Below are positions 39,887-48,433 of a DNA stretch of 64,000 nt, piece by piece. The DNA is taken from contig CAWIMX010000002.1 of assembly GCA_963837345.1 (NCBI GenBank), forward strand, positions 372,001 through 436,000. The letters are read 5' to 3'. A model generated the notes under the pieces. The model saw nothing but the letters and a program-made list of their open reading frames with translations, was not told the origin of the DNA and ran no database searches. The stretch's first letter is position 1. Each line of letters begins with the position of its first letter. The stretch comes from CAWIMX01 sp963837345. GTDB lineage: Bacteria > Acidobacteriota > Vicinamibacteria > Vicinamibacterales > CAVVIG01. The position numbers and the translations under genes were made by a program.

Positions 39887-40753
39887 CTACCGCGCCAGGC
39901 GGGTCTCGATCGTCGGGAGCGCGGCGAGGATCGCGTCGCCGACCACCTGCAGGCTGCGCGCGCTGACGGCGTCGAGCGTATCCTGCCGGGTGTGCCAGGC
40001 GGCGTACTCCAGGTCGATGATGTCGACCGACGGGATGCCGGCCGCGAGAAACGGCAGATGGTCGTCCTCGATCATCGTCGGCTCCTGGACGAAATATCGA
40101 TCGAGGCCGTGACGCCGTGCGGCGTCCCAGATGGCATTGGTCATCCAGGCGGTCGAGTTGCCGTCGGGGCGGATGCGCAGGTCGCGGTCGGCGATCATGT
40201 CCACCAGAATCAGGCCCCGGATCGAGTCGATGGACCGATCGGCCCGTGCGGCCTCCACGTAGTGCCGGCTCCCGTAGGTGTGGTCGGTGCCCTGCCAGTC
40301 GACGACGGCCTCCTCGCCGTCGAGAAAGAGCAGTTCGAGGGTGACGGGCCCGCGACGCCCTGTCAAGGCGCGCGCCAGCTCGAGCAGGAACGCCGCGCTC
40401 GACCCGCCGTCGTTCGCGCCCACGAAGGGAAAGTCGCGGAAGAGCTTCGTGTCGTAATGGCCCGCGATGATCAGGCGGTTCCTGGACGCACCCGGCAGCG
40501 TGGCGCGCAGATTGACCATGTGCACGCGGCCGAGCGGCGTCTGGTCATCCCACGTCTGTTCGGCCACGGAGAGTCCGGCCGCGGCGAGCTGATCCTTGAT
40601 GTACGTTCGCGAGCGCTCGATCGCCGCCGATCCGGCCGGACGGGGCCCCAGCGACACGAGCTGGCGCAAGTCCTCCCAGGCGCGACTCGAGTTGAACGCC
40701 GGCGCGCTCGCGGTCTGGAGCAGCAGGAGAAGAACCGGGAGCGCTCGCATCAC
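39887..40753 (-). CDS. M28 family zinc peptidase / glutaminyl cyclase-like
   Basis: 288 residues with a signal peptide. M28 motifs: IIAGHYDTK, VGANDGGSSAAFLLELA (Asp ligand), LLFLDGEEAV (Glu), HLPFLAAGIPSVDIID and AAWHTRQDT (His ligand). The order and the single-domain size fit the bacterial glutaminyl-peptide cyclotransferase branch, which forms pyroglutamate at peptide N-termini, as well as aminopeptidases; the sequence does not decide. The gap to gltA is about 57 bp. Confidence 0.85.
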   Translation of the reverse strand: MMRALPVLLLLLQTASAPAFNSSRAWEDLRQLVSLGPRPAGSAAIERSRTYIKDQLAAAGLSVAEQTWDDQTPLGRVHMVNLRATLPGASRNRLIIAGHYDTKLFRDFPFVGANDGGSSAAFLLELARALTGRRGPVTLELLFLDGEEAVVDWQGTDHTYGSRHYVEAARADRSIDSIRGLILVDMIADRDLRIRPDGNSTAWMTNAIWDAARRHGLDRYFVQEPTMIEDDHLPFLAAGIPSVDIIDLEYAAWHTRQDTLDAVSARSLQVVGDAILAALPTIETRLAR

Positions 40754-40810
40754 TGACTAAATGCAACCACGAAGACACGAAGATCGTGAAGGAAATTCTG
40801 CGTCGCGAAG

Positions 40811-42103
40811 CTACGCGCGCCGTTCGTCTCTCCCGACGTAGTCGCGCGCGGGATGCCCGGTGTAGATCTGGCGCGGCCGGGCGATCTTCTGTTCCGGATC
40901 CGCCAGCATTTCGGCCCACTGCGCCATCCAGCCGGCGGTGCGGGGAATGGCGAAGAGCACCGGGAACATCTCGACCGGGAAGCCCATGGCCTGGTAGATG
41001 AGCCCGGAATAGAAATCGACGTTCGGGTAGAGCTTGCGGCTCACGAAGTAGTCGTCTTCGAGGGCGATGCGCTCGAGCTCGAGCGCGATGTCGAGGAGGG
41101 GGTTCTTGCCGGTGACGGCGAACACGAGATCGGCGATGCGCTTGATGACCTTGGCCCGCGGGTCGTACGACTTATAGACCCGGTGTCCGAAGCCCATGAG
41201 CTTGGTGTTGCCCTCGCCGTTCTTGACCTTCTTGATGAAATCGGGAACGTGCGTCACGGAGCCGATCTCGTTGAGCATCCGGAGCACGGCTTCGTTGGCG
41301 CCGCCGTGGAGCGGCCCGTAGAGGGCCGCCGCGGCGCCGGCCAGCGCCGAGTAGGGGTCCACGTGGGAGCTGCCGATGTTGCGCATGGTGCTCGTGCTGC
41401 AGTTCTGCTCGTGATCGGCGTGCAGGATGAAGAGGACGTCGAGCGCCCGCTGCAGCACCGGGTTCGGCTGATATTTCACCTCGGCGCGCTTGAACAGCAT
41501 GTTCAGGAAGTTCCCGGTGAAGCTCAAGTCGTTGTCGGGATAGACGTACGGGCGCCCGATGCTGTGGCGGAACGCGTAGGCGGCGATGCTCGGGACTTTG
41601 GCGATCAGGCGCTGTGTCTGGCGCATGCGCACGTCGGCTTCGAAGATCTTCTTCGCCTCGGGATAGAACGTGGCGAGCGCGCCGACGGTGCTCAGGAGGA
41701 TGCCCATCGGATGGGCGTCGTAGCGAAAGCCCTCCATGAACTTCTTGAGGTTCTCGTGCAGCATCGTGTGAAACGTGATTTCCTTCACCCAATCCTGGCG
41801 CTGCGCGTCGGTCGGCAGCTCGCCGTGCACCAGCAGGTACGCGGTTTCCAGATAGTCGCTGTGCTCGGCCAGCTGCTCGATCGGGTAGCCGCGATAGAGC
41901 AGGATGCCCTTGTCGCCGTCGATGAAGGTGATCGCACTGCGGCAGTTGGCGGTGTTCAGGAAGGCCGGATCGTAGGTCATGATGCCGAAGTCGTCCGGGG
42001 CGGCCTTGATCTGCCGGAGCTCCATGCCCCGGATGGTGCCGTCCTGAATCGGCAGCTCGTAGGTCTTGCCGGTGCGGTTGTCGGTGATCGTCAGCGTATC
42101 CAT
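40811..42103 (-). CDS. gltA: Citrate synthase (type II, hexameric class)
   Basis: 430 residues. Catalytic motifs: His in GPLHGGANEAVLRML, His in GFGHRVYKSYDPRAK, and the C-terminal region DYFVSRKLYPNVDFYSG. The N-terminal TGKTYELPI-type domain identifies the Gram-negative type II form, often regulated by NADH. Condenses oxaloacetate and acetyl-CoA at the entry to the TCA cycle. It is eight bases downstream of yacG and may be the tail of the phosphate operon transcript. Confidence 0.96.
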   Translation of the reverse strand: MDTLTITDNRTGKTYELPIQDGTIRGMELRQIKAAPDDFGIMTYDPAFLNTANCRSAITFIDGDKGILLYRGYPIEQLAEHSDYLETAYLLVHGELPTDAQRQDWVKEITFHTMLHENLKKFMEGFRYDAHPMGILLSTVGALATFYPEAKKIFEADVRMRQTQRLIAKVPSIAAYAFRHSIGRPYVYPDNDLSFTGNFLNMLFKRAEVKYQPNPVLQRALDVLFILHADHEQNCSTSTMRNIGSSHVDPYSALAGAAAALYGPLHGGANEAVLRMLNEIGSVTHVPDFIKKVKNGEGNTKLMGFGHRVYKSYDPRAKVIKRIADLVFAVTGKNPLLDIALELERIALEDDYFVSRKLYPNVDFYSGLIYQAMGFPVEMFPVLFAIPRTAGWMAQWAEMLADPEQKIARPRQIYTGHPARDYVGRDERRA

Positions 42104-42111
42104 AATTGTCG

Positions 42112-42303
42112 CTAGTCAGTCGAGTCGGGGTTCTCGGGGGTCTCAGGGTTCTCGGGTTCGCCCGGAACGCGATAATCGCCGTCGGCCCACTTCGCCAGGT
42201 CCAGCAGCTTGCAGCGCTCACTGCAGAACGGTCGCCAGGCGGGGTCGACCGGCCGGCGGCGGCAATGCACGCACACGGGCGCGGCGGGAGCCTCCGAGCG
42301 CAC
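42112..42303 (-). CDS. yacG: DNA gyrase inhibitor YacG-type zinc protein
   Basis: 63 residues. The zinc-binding pattern CVHC followed by FCSERCKLLDLAKWADGDYRV is diagnostic of YacG, which in E. coli binds GyrB and blocks DNA binding. The C-terminal tail is low complexity (PENPETPENP), encoded by a short tandem repeat. It is 8 bp upstream of gltA and 34 bp downstream of phoU. Confidence 0.88.
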   Translation of the reverse strand: MRSEAPAAPVCVHCRRRPVDPAWRPFCSERCKLLDLAKWADGDYRVPGEPENPETPENPDSTD

Positions 42304-42337
42304 GGAGGATTCTACCTTGAGTACGCGATGGGAGCGG

Positions 42338-43024
42338 CTAGCGGCCCTGATCGGCGGCGTGGTGCCGGACGTCGCGGGCCGACACCATGAAGATCACGTC
42401 TTCGGCGATGTTGGTGGCGTGGTCGCCGATGCGTTCCAGATGCCGCGAGATGAGGATCAGATCGAGGGCGGGCTCGATCGTCGTGGGATCCTGCAGCATG
42501 TAGGTGAGGAGCTCGCGAAAGATCTGCGTCTTGAGGGCATCCAGCTTGTCGTCCTCGTCGAGCACGTGCTGTGCGAGCGCCGTGTCGCGGCGCACGAACG
42601 CGTCGAGCGCATCGCGGAGCATGGCCTGGGCGATCACCGCCATGCGCGGGATGTCGATCAGCTTCTTGACGGGGGCATGCCCGGCATAGCGCCGCGTCGC
42701 CTCCGCGATGTTCACGGCGAGATCCCCGACCCGCTCGAGGTCCGTGTTGATCTTGACGGCCGCCACGATCGACCTGAGGTCCACCGCCATCGGCTGGTGC
42801 AGCGCCAGCAGCGTGAAGCAGCGGCTGTCGATCTCGATGTGCAGGTCGTTCAGCGGGCTGTCGCTCTTGATGACCAGGTCGATGAGCGCGAGGTCGCGGT
42901 CGACCAGCCCCTTGATGGCCAGGCGCACCTGCTCCTCGGCCTGGCCGCCCATCTGCAGCAGCCGGCTCTTGAGCTCGTCGAGCTCCTCCTGGAAATGGCG
43001 GGCGCCGCGCTCCCCAAGCGCCAT
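42338..43024 (-). CDS. phoU: Phosphate signalling protein PhoU
   Basis: 228 residues forming two PhoU three-helix repeats: DLRSIVAAVKINTDLERVGDLAVNIAE in the first and DLILISRHLERIGDHATNIAEDV in the second, each with the metal-binding E/DxxxD motif. PhoU links the Pst transporter to the Pho two-component system and to polyphosphate levels. Its ATG overlaps the pstB stop. The other pst genes are 15 kb away on the opposite strand. Confidence 0.95.
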   Translation of the reverse strand: MALGERGARHFQEELDELKSRLLQMGGQAEEQVRLAIKGLVDRDLALIDLVIKSDSPLNDLHIEIDSRCFTLLALHQPMAVDLRSIVAAVKINTDLERVGDLAVNIAEATRRYAGHAPVKKLIDIPRMAVIAQAMLRDALDAFVRRDTALAQHVLDEDDKLDALKTQIFRELLTYMLQDPTTIEPALDLILISRHLERIGDHATNIAEDVIFMVSARDVRHHAADQGR

Positions 43025-43869
43025 CAGCCGAACCGTCCGGTCACGTAGTCTTCCGTGAGCTTCTCGGAGGGGGCGGTGAAGATCTTTTCCGTCCGATCGC
43101 TCTCGACCAGCTTGCCGAGCCAGAAGAACGCCGTCACGTCCGACACGCGCGCGGCCTGCTGCATGTTGTGCGTCACGATCACGATGGTATAGTGGCTCTT
43201 CAGCTCGTAAATCAGCTCTTCGATCCGCTGCGTGGCGATCGGATCCAGCGCCGACGCCGGCTCGTCCATCAATATTACTTCCGGTTCGACCGCCAGCGCG
43301 CGGGCGATGCAGAGCCGCTGCTGCTGGCCGCCCGAGAGGGCGAGCGCCGACGTGTGCAGGCGATCGTGCACTTCGTCCCACAGCGCCGCCGCCCGCAGGC
43401 TCGCCTCGACGCGCCCGCCCAGCTCCTCGCGCGACCGGGCGAGGCCGTTGATGCGGAGGCCGTAGGCCACGTTGTCGAAGATCGACTTCGGAAACGGATT
43501 GGACTTCTGAAAGACCATGCCCACGCGGCGCCGGAGGTCGACCACGTCGACCGAGGGCGCGTAGATATCCTGTCCATCCAGCTGAACGGACCCCTGGACG
43601 CGCGCGCCCGTGACGATGTCGTTCATCCGGTTCAGGGACCGGAGAAAGGTCGACTTGCCGCAGCCCGAGGGGCCGATGAGGGCGGTCACCTGATTCGGGG
43701 CGATGTTGAGCGTAATGTGGTCGAGCACCCGGGCGGCGCCGTAGAACACCTGCAGTTCGGCCACGTCGATCTTGATCGCGGCGGCGTCCAGGGCGGGCTC
43801 CGGGTCCCTTCCGGGCCGCACCGTCGGAGCCGGTGCGCGCCGCGCCGCCGCTGCGGTCGAGAAAGGCAC
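43024..43869 (-). CDS. pstB: Phosphate import ATP-binding protein PstB
   Basis: ABC ATPase of about 281 residues. Walker A GPSGCGKST, Q-loop MVFQKSNPFPKS, signature LSGGQQQRLCIARALA, Walker B VILMDEPASALDP, H-loop IVTHNMQQA. The motif SLNRMNDI is specific to PstB. Two starts compete: GTG at 43869, preferred because a PHO-box-like array lies directly upstream (43900-43928), and ATG at 43968, which adds a 33-residue low-complexity leader and overlaps the kinase gene by 11 bp. Powers PstSCAB phosphate uptake. Confidence 0.93.
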   Translation of the reverse strand: MPFSTAAAARRAPAPTVRPGRDPEPALDAAAIKIDVAELQVFYGAARVLDHITLNIAPNQVTALIGPSGCGKSTFLRSLNRMNDIVTGARVQGSVQLDGQDIYAPSVDVVDLRRRVGMVFQKSNPFPKSIFDNVAYGLRINGLARSREELGGRVEASLRAAALWDEVHDRLHTSALALSGGQQQRLCIARALAVEPEVILMDEPASALDPIATQRIEELIYELKSHYTIVIVTHNMQQAARVSDVTAFFWLGKLVESDRTEKIFTAPSEKLTEDYVTGRFG

Positions 43870-43899
43870 GTCTGAAGATAGCAGGGACCCGCGGTCGGG

Positions 43900-43928
43900 C
43901 TGTTTCAGCGGCGTTAAATCGCTGTAAC
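43900..43928 (+). promoter_or_regulatory. PHO-box-like array upstream of pstB
   Basis: Three 7-mers at exact 11-bp spacing: CTGTTTC (43900), GCGTTAA (43911) and CTGTAAC (43922), each separated by four bases. This is the architecture of PhoB binding sites (CTGTCAT-like repeats). It lies 30-60 bases upstream of the GTG start of pstB, although in the opposite orientation to that gene. Confidence 0.5.
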
Positions 43929-43957
43929 CTCCGCCCGATCCGTGCGGGACGGCGCTC

Positions 43958-44716
43958 TCAGCGGCCATCCGCCGACCCTTCGGCGGCGGGCGCCGGTTCC
44001 AGGAAGGCCGCGACCTGGCGGCGGAGCTCGTCCTGAATGTGCTCGACCGAGCGCCGTGCGTCGACGACGCGGAAATCGAACTCGTCCGCCATCGAGCTGT
44101 ACTCACGGAGCAGCTTGTTCTGATACGAGCGGAAGCTGTCGTAGATGTCGTCGCCGCTCTTGAGATCCATGCCCGATTCCCAGAAATCCATCCCCCGCGA
44201 CGCGAGCACGCGGCCGATGAGCGTCTTCACGTCCACGTTGAGGTAGAAGACCATGTGCGGCGAGATCGCGAACCCGTAGAGCGTCCGCAGCCAGGCGCGA
44301 TCGATCCCGCGGACGCCGGCGCGCGCCAGGGCGGTGAAGATATAGCGGTCCGACAGGACCACGAAGCCGGCCTTGAGCGCCGGAATAATCTCCTTCTCCA
44401 GCCGATCCGCGAAGTCGGTGGCGTACAGCAGCACGAAGGTGAGCTTGTTGAGGGTGTTGCTCGCCTTGGCGAGCTCGATCGTCGGCTGCATGAGGGGCGA
44501 GCGCGTCCACCCGGTCTCGACCACGCCGTAGCCCTTCACTTCCAGCCACTCGCGCAGCAGCTGGATCTGCGTGCTGCGGCCGACGCCGTCGGTGCCCTCG
44601 ATCGCGATGAGCTTGCCCGGATAGCCGTCGATCGAGAGGTACGGGATGCCGCGTCCATAGTACGATCCGGCGTGGCCGTCGCCGTTGGCGCCGCTCACCG
44701 CTCCCTCGTCGGTCAT
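43958..44716 (-). CDS. Thymidylate-kinase-like protein with Arg in place of the Walker A Lys
   Basis: 252 residues of the dTMP kinase fold. The P-loop reads IEGTDGVGRSTQ: the invariant Lys of GxxGxGK is Arg (codon CGC). Other elements are kept: LSDRYIFTALARAG (DR motif) and WESGMDLKSGDDIYDSFRSYQ in the lid region. It overlaps its paralogue upstream by four bases and pstB downstream. The Lys-to-Arg change normally abolishes ATP binding, so it may act as a non-catalytic partner of the intact paralogue or use a different donor. Not expected to be the housekeeping dTMP kinase. Confidence 0.8.
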   Translation of the reverse strand: MTDEGAVSGANGDGHAGSYYGRGIPYLSIDGYPGKLIAIEGTDGVGRSTQIQLLREWLEVKGYGVVETGWTRSPLMQPTIELAKASNTLNKLTFVLLYATDFADRLEKEIIPALKAGFVVLSDRYIFTALARAGVRGIDRAWLRTLYGFAISPHMVFYLNVDVKTLIGRVLASRGMDFWESGMDLKSGDDIYDSFRSYQNKLLREYSSMADEFDFRVVDARRSVEHIQDELRRQVAAFLEPAPAAEGSADGR

Positions 44717-45414
44717 CGTTCCTCTCCGTCCGACACCAGCTCTGGCGCGCCGAGCTCCAGAAACGGCGCGACGATGCGCCGCACGATCCGCTGCTGCTCC
44801 ATGATGCTGCCCCGCGCGTCGACCACCTCGAGGCCGAACTCCTCGACGAGCCGGTCGTACTCCTCGAGGACCTGGCCCTGGAACAGCCGGAAGCTGTCCA
44901 CCGGATTCGGGCTCCAGCCCATGTCCATGCCGGCTTCATAGAACTTCAGCTTCACGCGGCGCGCCATCAGCCGGTCGAGCGAAACGTCGATGGGCACGCG
45001 GAAGTAGAGCGACAGATCGGGCCGGACGGCGAAGCTGTACAGCTCGCGGACCCACTGGCGGTCGACGCCGCGCGTGGCGTCGCGCGCGAAGGCGGTGTAG
45101 GCGTACCGGTCGGCCAGCACGATCATGCCGGCCTTGAGCGGCGGGATGATCTTATACAGCAGGCGATCCGCGAAGTCGGTGGCGTGCAGGAGGCTGAACG
45201 TCATCGGCGTGAGCGCGTTCTTCTTCTTCCCGGTCTTCGTGGCGGCCTTCACGAGTGCGGACGAGTTCCATTCGGTGACGAACACCCGGTGCCCTTCCGC
45301 CGCCAGCCATTTCGCCAGCAGTCCCAGCTGCGTCGTCTTGCCGGAGCCGTCGATGCCCTCGACGACGAACAGCTTGCCCGGGTAGTCGTGCGGAGTCGTC
45401 AGTGTGTTCAACAT
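44713..45414 (-). CDS. Thymidylate-kinase-like protein, intact P-loop
   Basis: 233 residues. P-loop VVEGIDGSGKTTQL, DR motif VLADRYAYTAFARD, and lid-region FYEAGMDMGWSPNPVDSFRLFQ, which shares the unusual [FW][YW]E[AS]GMD pattern with the neighbouring paralogue. The ATG at 45414 is chosen because the longer frame beyond it has only low-complexity sequence and overlaps ppx. Standard Tmk makes dTDP from dTMP; the context in a phosphate/polyphosphate operon and the tandem arrangement suggest a specialised role, perhaps nucleotide or polyphosphate phosphotransfer (inference). Confidence 0.85.
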   Translation of the reverse strand: MLNTLTTPHDYPGKLFVVEGIDGSGKTTQLGLLAKWLAAEGHRVFVTEWNSSALVKAATKTGKKKNALTPMTFSLLHATDFADRLLYKIIPPLKAGMIVLADRYAYTAFARDATRGVDRQWVRELYSFAVRPDLSLYFRVPIDVSLDRLMARRVKLKFYEAGMDMGWSPNPVDSFRLFQGQVLEEYDRLVEEFGLEVVDARGSIMEQQRIVRRIVAPFLELGAPELVSDGEER

Positions 45415-46951
45415 AGGGGCGTCCGATGACTTCGAATGCGAGGGCTTTGCCAATGACGCGTTCGAAGGGTTGGGCGTTGCGGCCGGCCGCCCACAGCTCG
45501 AGCTCGGCGTCGCCGGACGTGCGAATCTGCAGCAGCTCATCATCGCCCCGGTCGTGGAGCTCGACGGCCGAGACGAGCTGGGCATGGCTGCGGTCGAGGT
45601 TCTCGGAGAGCCGGAGCAGGGCGGCGAGCGTCCGGACGACCCGGCGACGGCGCCTGGAGAGCGCGCCGAAGGCGTCGTGCTTTCGCTTGGGCGCCGCGCG
45701 CCGATGGTAGCGTGCCACCAGCGCGATGATGGCGATCTCGTCGGGCTCGAAGCCGCGGAGATCGCCGTTCCGGATCAGATACTCCGAGTGCTTGTGGTGG
45801 CCGGGATAGCTGATGTGGATGCCGATGTCGTGCAGGATCGCCGCATACTCCAGCCACTCGCGCTCGCGGTCGGTGAGGCCGTGCTCCCCGCGCGTCTGAT
45901 CGAAGAGCGACAGCGCGAGCCGCGCCACCTGCTGGGAATGCTCGGCGCGGTAGTTGCAGCGGTCGGCGAGCTCGAACACGCTGCGCCGCCGCACGTCGGG
46001 GTAGCGATCCGCCTGCGCAATCTCCTTGCGGTGGCGGTCGATGTACTCGAGCACCAGACCCTCGCGCAGGGAGAAGTCGCAGAGGGTGATTTCGTCGGCA
46101 CCGAGCCGGGAGAGGATCGTGTCGAGCAGCACGGCGCCCGCCACCGCGAGATCGGCGCGGCGCGGCTCGAGGCCGGGCACCCGCAGCCGTCGCGCGAGCG
46201 GGAGCGACGAGAATTCCTTCCGCACGCGGTGGATCTGCTTGGCGCTGATGCGCCGGTTCCGCAATTCGCCGCCCGGCCGGCCGCGCGCGGCGCCGACGAC
46301 GGCGCCGAGGCTGAGGATGGTGCCCGACGTGCCGATCACCCGATCGAAGCCCGCCGCCGTGATCCGGTCCAGGTGCTCCCCGAGTTCGGCGCGGATGTGC
46401 TTCACCATCTTCCGCTCGTCCCGTTCAGCGAGCGGATCGGACGACACGAAGCGCTCGGTGAGCCGGATGACGCCCACCTTGAAGCTGCGGCCGATCTCGA
46501 CCGACGCGCCCATCCCGCGGGTAATCTCGACGCTGCCGCCGCCGATGTCGATGACGACGACGCGGTCGCCCGGGACGCTGACGCCGTAGACCGCCGCCCG
46601 GTGGATGAGTCGCGCCTCCTCGGTCCCCGAAATGACGCGTGGCCGGATGCCGGTCTCGTGCGTGATGGCGCGCAGGAACTCGCCGCCGTTCTCGGCCTCG
46701 CGCGTCGCACTGGTCGCGGCGGCGATGATGTGGTCGACCTCGTGCGAGTCGGCGAGCCGGCGGAACTTCGAGAGCACCTGCAGCGCGGCGTGCACGGCCT
46801 CGGGCGTAAGCGCCCGTCCGTCGAGCCCGCCGGCGCCGAGACGCACCATTTCCTTCTCGCGGTCGACCACCTCGAACGACAAGTCGGGCCGGACCTGGAC
46901 CACGATCATGTGAACGGAATTGGTGCCGATATCGATGGCCGCCAGTCGCAT
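45152..46951 (-). CDS. ppx: Ppx/GppA exopolyphosphatase / guanosine pentaphosphatase
   Basis: ASKHA-fold phosphatase of about 512 meaningful residues: DIGTNSVHMIVV, ATSATREAENG, IDIGGGSVEITRG and VIGTSGTILSLG in the catalytic half, then an HD-like domain (ILHDIGIHISYPGHHKHSEYLI) and a C-terminal region ending near FEVIGRP at about 45415. The frame stays open for a further 263 bases inside the kinase gene, yielding a Arg-rich tail that is the kinase read out of frame; the natural stop appears lost or shifted. Hydrolyses polyphosphate from the ends or pppGpp. First gene of the minus-strand phosphate operon. Confidence 0.9.
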   Translation of the reverse strand: MRLAAIDIGTNSVHMIVVQVRPDLSFEVVDREKEMVRLGAGGLDGRALTPEAVHAALQVLSKFRRLADSHEVDHIIAAATSATREAENGGEFLRAITHETGIRPRVISGTEEARLIHRAAVYGVSVPGDRVVVIDIGGGSVEITRGMGASVEIGRSFKVGVIRLTERFVSSDPLAERDERKMVKHIRAELGEHLDRITAAGFDRVIGTSGTILSLGAVVGAARGRPGGELRNRRISAKQIHRVRKEFSSLPLARRLRVPGLEPRRADLAVAGAVLLDTILSRLGADEITLCDFSLREGLVLEYIDRHRKEIAQADRYPDVRRRSVFELADRCNYRAEHSQQVARLALSLFDQTRGEHGLTDREREWLEYAAILHDIGIHISYPGHHKHSEYLIRNGDLRGFEPDEIAIIALVARYHRRAAPKRKHDAFGALSRRRRRVVRTLAALLRLSENLDRSHAQLVSAVELHDRGDDELLQIRTSGDAELELWAAGRNAQPFERVIGKALAFEVIGRPYVEHTDDSARLPGQAVRRRGHRRLRQDDAAGTAGEMAGGGRAPGVRHRMELVRTREGRHEDREEEERAHADDVQPPARHRLRGSPAV

Positions 46952-46962
46952 GCTGACTCCAC

Positions 46963-46968
46963 TATAAT
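46963..46968 (+). promoter_or_regulatory. Candidate -10 box in the ppx/CHAD divergent gap
   Basis: TATAAT, a perfect sigma-70 -10 hexamer, occurs in the 52-bp gap between the ppx and CHAD start codons, where GC content otherwise is very high. No good -35 stands 17 bp upstream. The complement (TATAGT) could serve ppx with a leader of about eleven bases. Confidence 0.35.
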
Positions 46969-47003
46969 TGGAACGGCGCCGGGGGCGCGCAATCCATCAC
47001 ACC

Positions 47004-47921
47004 ATGTCGGCGTCACAAACACCTCACAAGCTCCTCCGACGGAGAATCGACCAGTTTACGCGGATGTTACAGGGCGTCTCGAGCGGGGATGTCCGCGCGG
47101 TGCATCGCGCGCGCGTCGCCACGCGCCGGTTGCGTGAGTTGCTGCCCGTCGTGCCGGGCGCCGGCGAAGTTCCATCGAAACTCGAGCGCCGCCTGCGCGT
47201 GGTGACCCGACAGCTCGGACCCCTGAGGGAGCTCGACGTGTCGGCGCTGATCGTCGCGGAGCTGGCCGCCGGGCACGCCGCGCACGCGGCGGCGTTCGAT
47301 GCGCTGGCCGCCGACATCGAGCGCGACCGCGCGGCCGCCCGGCGGACGGTCGCCGCCAGACGGGCCACCGTCGAGCGCGCGCGGGTGGCGCGCCGGCTCG
47401 GCGAGCTCGCCAACGATCTGGCCGAGCACGCGCCACTGGATCCGAAAGGCGTTGCGGCCCGGCGCTGGGGCTGGGCGGTTCACGCCCGGTGCGTCGGACG
47501 CGCCGAGCGCCTGAAGCGCGCCATGGCGACGGCCGGCGCCGTCTACCTGCCCGAGCGGCTGCACGGCGTACGCATCGCGCTCAAGAAGCTGCGCTACGCG
47601 TTGGAACTGCTCGTCGAGATCGACGGCGCCGACAAGGCCGACCTGCAGGCGCTCAAAGCGAGGCAGGACGTGCTCGGCCGGATGCACGACCTTCAGATGC
47701 TGATGGAGCGCGCCCGCCGGCTGCAGGCCTCGCACGATCCGGTTTCGACGGGGGGGCCCGCGCTCGCCGCCGTCGTGGATCTGCTGGAGGACGAGTGCCG
47801 GCGGCTCCATGCGCAGTACGTCGGCGACCGTCAGGCCCTTGCGGCGCTCGCGACCCGACTGGGCGGCCGCGGCCGCGACACCGCCCGACCGCCGCGCGCC
47901 GTGGAGAGAGCGACGGGGTGA
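47004..47921 (+). CDS. CHAD domain protein (polyphosphate-binding)
   Basis: 305 residues, a single CHAD domain: an all-helical fold lined with conserved basic residues (VHRARVATRRLRELLPV, RLHGVRIALKKLRYALELL). CHAD proteins bind polyphosphate granules. The ATG at 47004 is preferred over one 36 bases upstream that only adds an Arg-rich leader. Divergent from ppx and translationally coupled to sixA (TGATG). The set ppx-CHAD-sixA strongly suggests control of polyphosphate. Confidence 0.9.
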   Translation: MSASQTPHKLLRRRIDQFTRMLQGVSSGDVRAVHRARVATRRLRELLPVVPGAGEVPSKLERRLRVVTRQLGPLRELDVSALIVAELAAGHAAHAAAFDALAADIERDRAAARRTVAARRATVERARVARRLGELANDLAEHAPLDPKGVAARRWGWAVHARCVGRAERLKRAMATAGAVYLPERLHGVRIALKKLRYALELLVEIDGADKADLQALKARQDVLGRMHDLQMLMERARRLQASHDPVSTGGPALAAVVDLLEDECRRLHAQYVGDRQALAALATRLGGRGRDTARPPRAVERATG

Positions 47922-48430
47922 TGGAGGACGAGGGCCATCAGCTCTACCTGATCCGGCACGGCCTGGCCGAGGAGCGTGGGGCCGCCTGGCCCGACGACAC
48001 CCGTCGTCCGCTCACCGAGCGCGGGATGACGCGTCTGCGGAAGGAAGTGCGCGCGCTCGATGCCCTCGGCGTGGCCTTCGACGTCGTGCTCACGAGCCCG
48101 CTCATTCGCGCGCGCCAGACCGCCGAAATCGTGGCCAGCGGCTTCGAGCCGCGGCCGCCGGTCGTGCTGGTCGACGCCCTGGCGCCCGAGGGGGCGATCG
48201 CCGGCGTGATCGCGGCGCTCGAGCAGCAGGCGAAACGTTCCCGGCTCGCGCTCGTCGGCCACGAGCCCGGGATCGGTGAACTGGCGGCCCGCCTGATCGG
48301 CGCGCGCCGGCCGATTCCGTTCAAGAAGGGCGCGGTCTGCCGGATCGACGTCGATCGCTTTCCGCCTGCCTCCTCCGGCACGCTCCGCTGGTTCGTGACG
48401 CCGAAGATGCTCCGCGCGCTGCGGCCTTGA
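47921..48430 (+). CDS. sixA: SixA-type phosphohistidine phosphatase
   Basis: 169 residues of the histidine phosphatase superfamily: the RHG motif in LYLIRHGLAEER, second Arg in LTSPLIRARQTAEI, and the second catalytic His in LALVGHEPGIGELAARLI. SixA removes phosphate from His of phosphotransfer proteins; in many genomes it pairs with CHAD genes as here. The stop is followed within a few bases by a 23-bp tandem-repeat array. Confidence 0.9.
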   Translation: MEDEGHQLYLIRHGLAEERGAAWPDDTRRPLTERGMTRLRKEVRALDALGVAFDVVLTSPLIRARQTAEIVASGFEPRPPVVLVDALAPEGAIAGVIAALEQQAKRSRLALVGHEPGIGELAARLIGARRPIPFKKGAVCRIDVDRFPPASSGTLRWFVTPKMLRALRP

Positions 48431-48433
48431 ACG

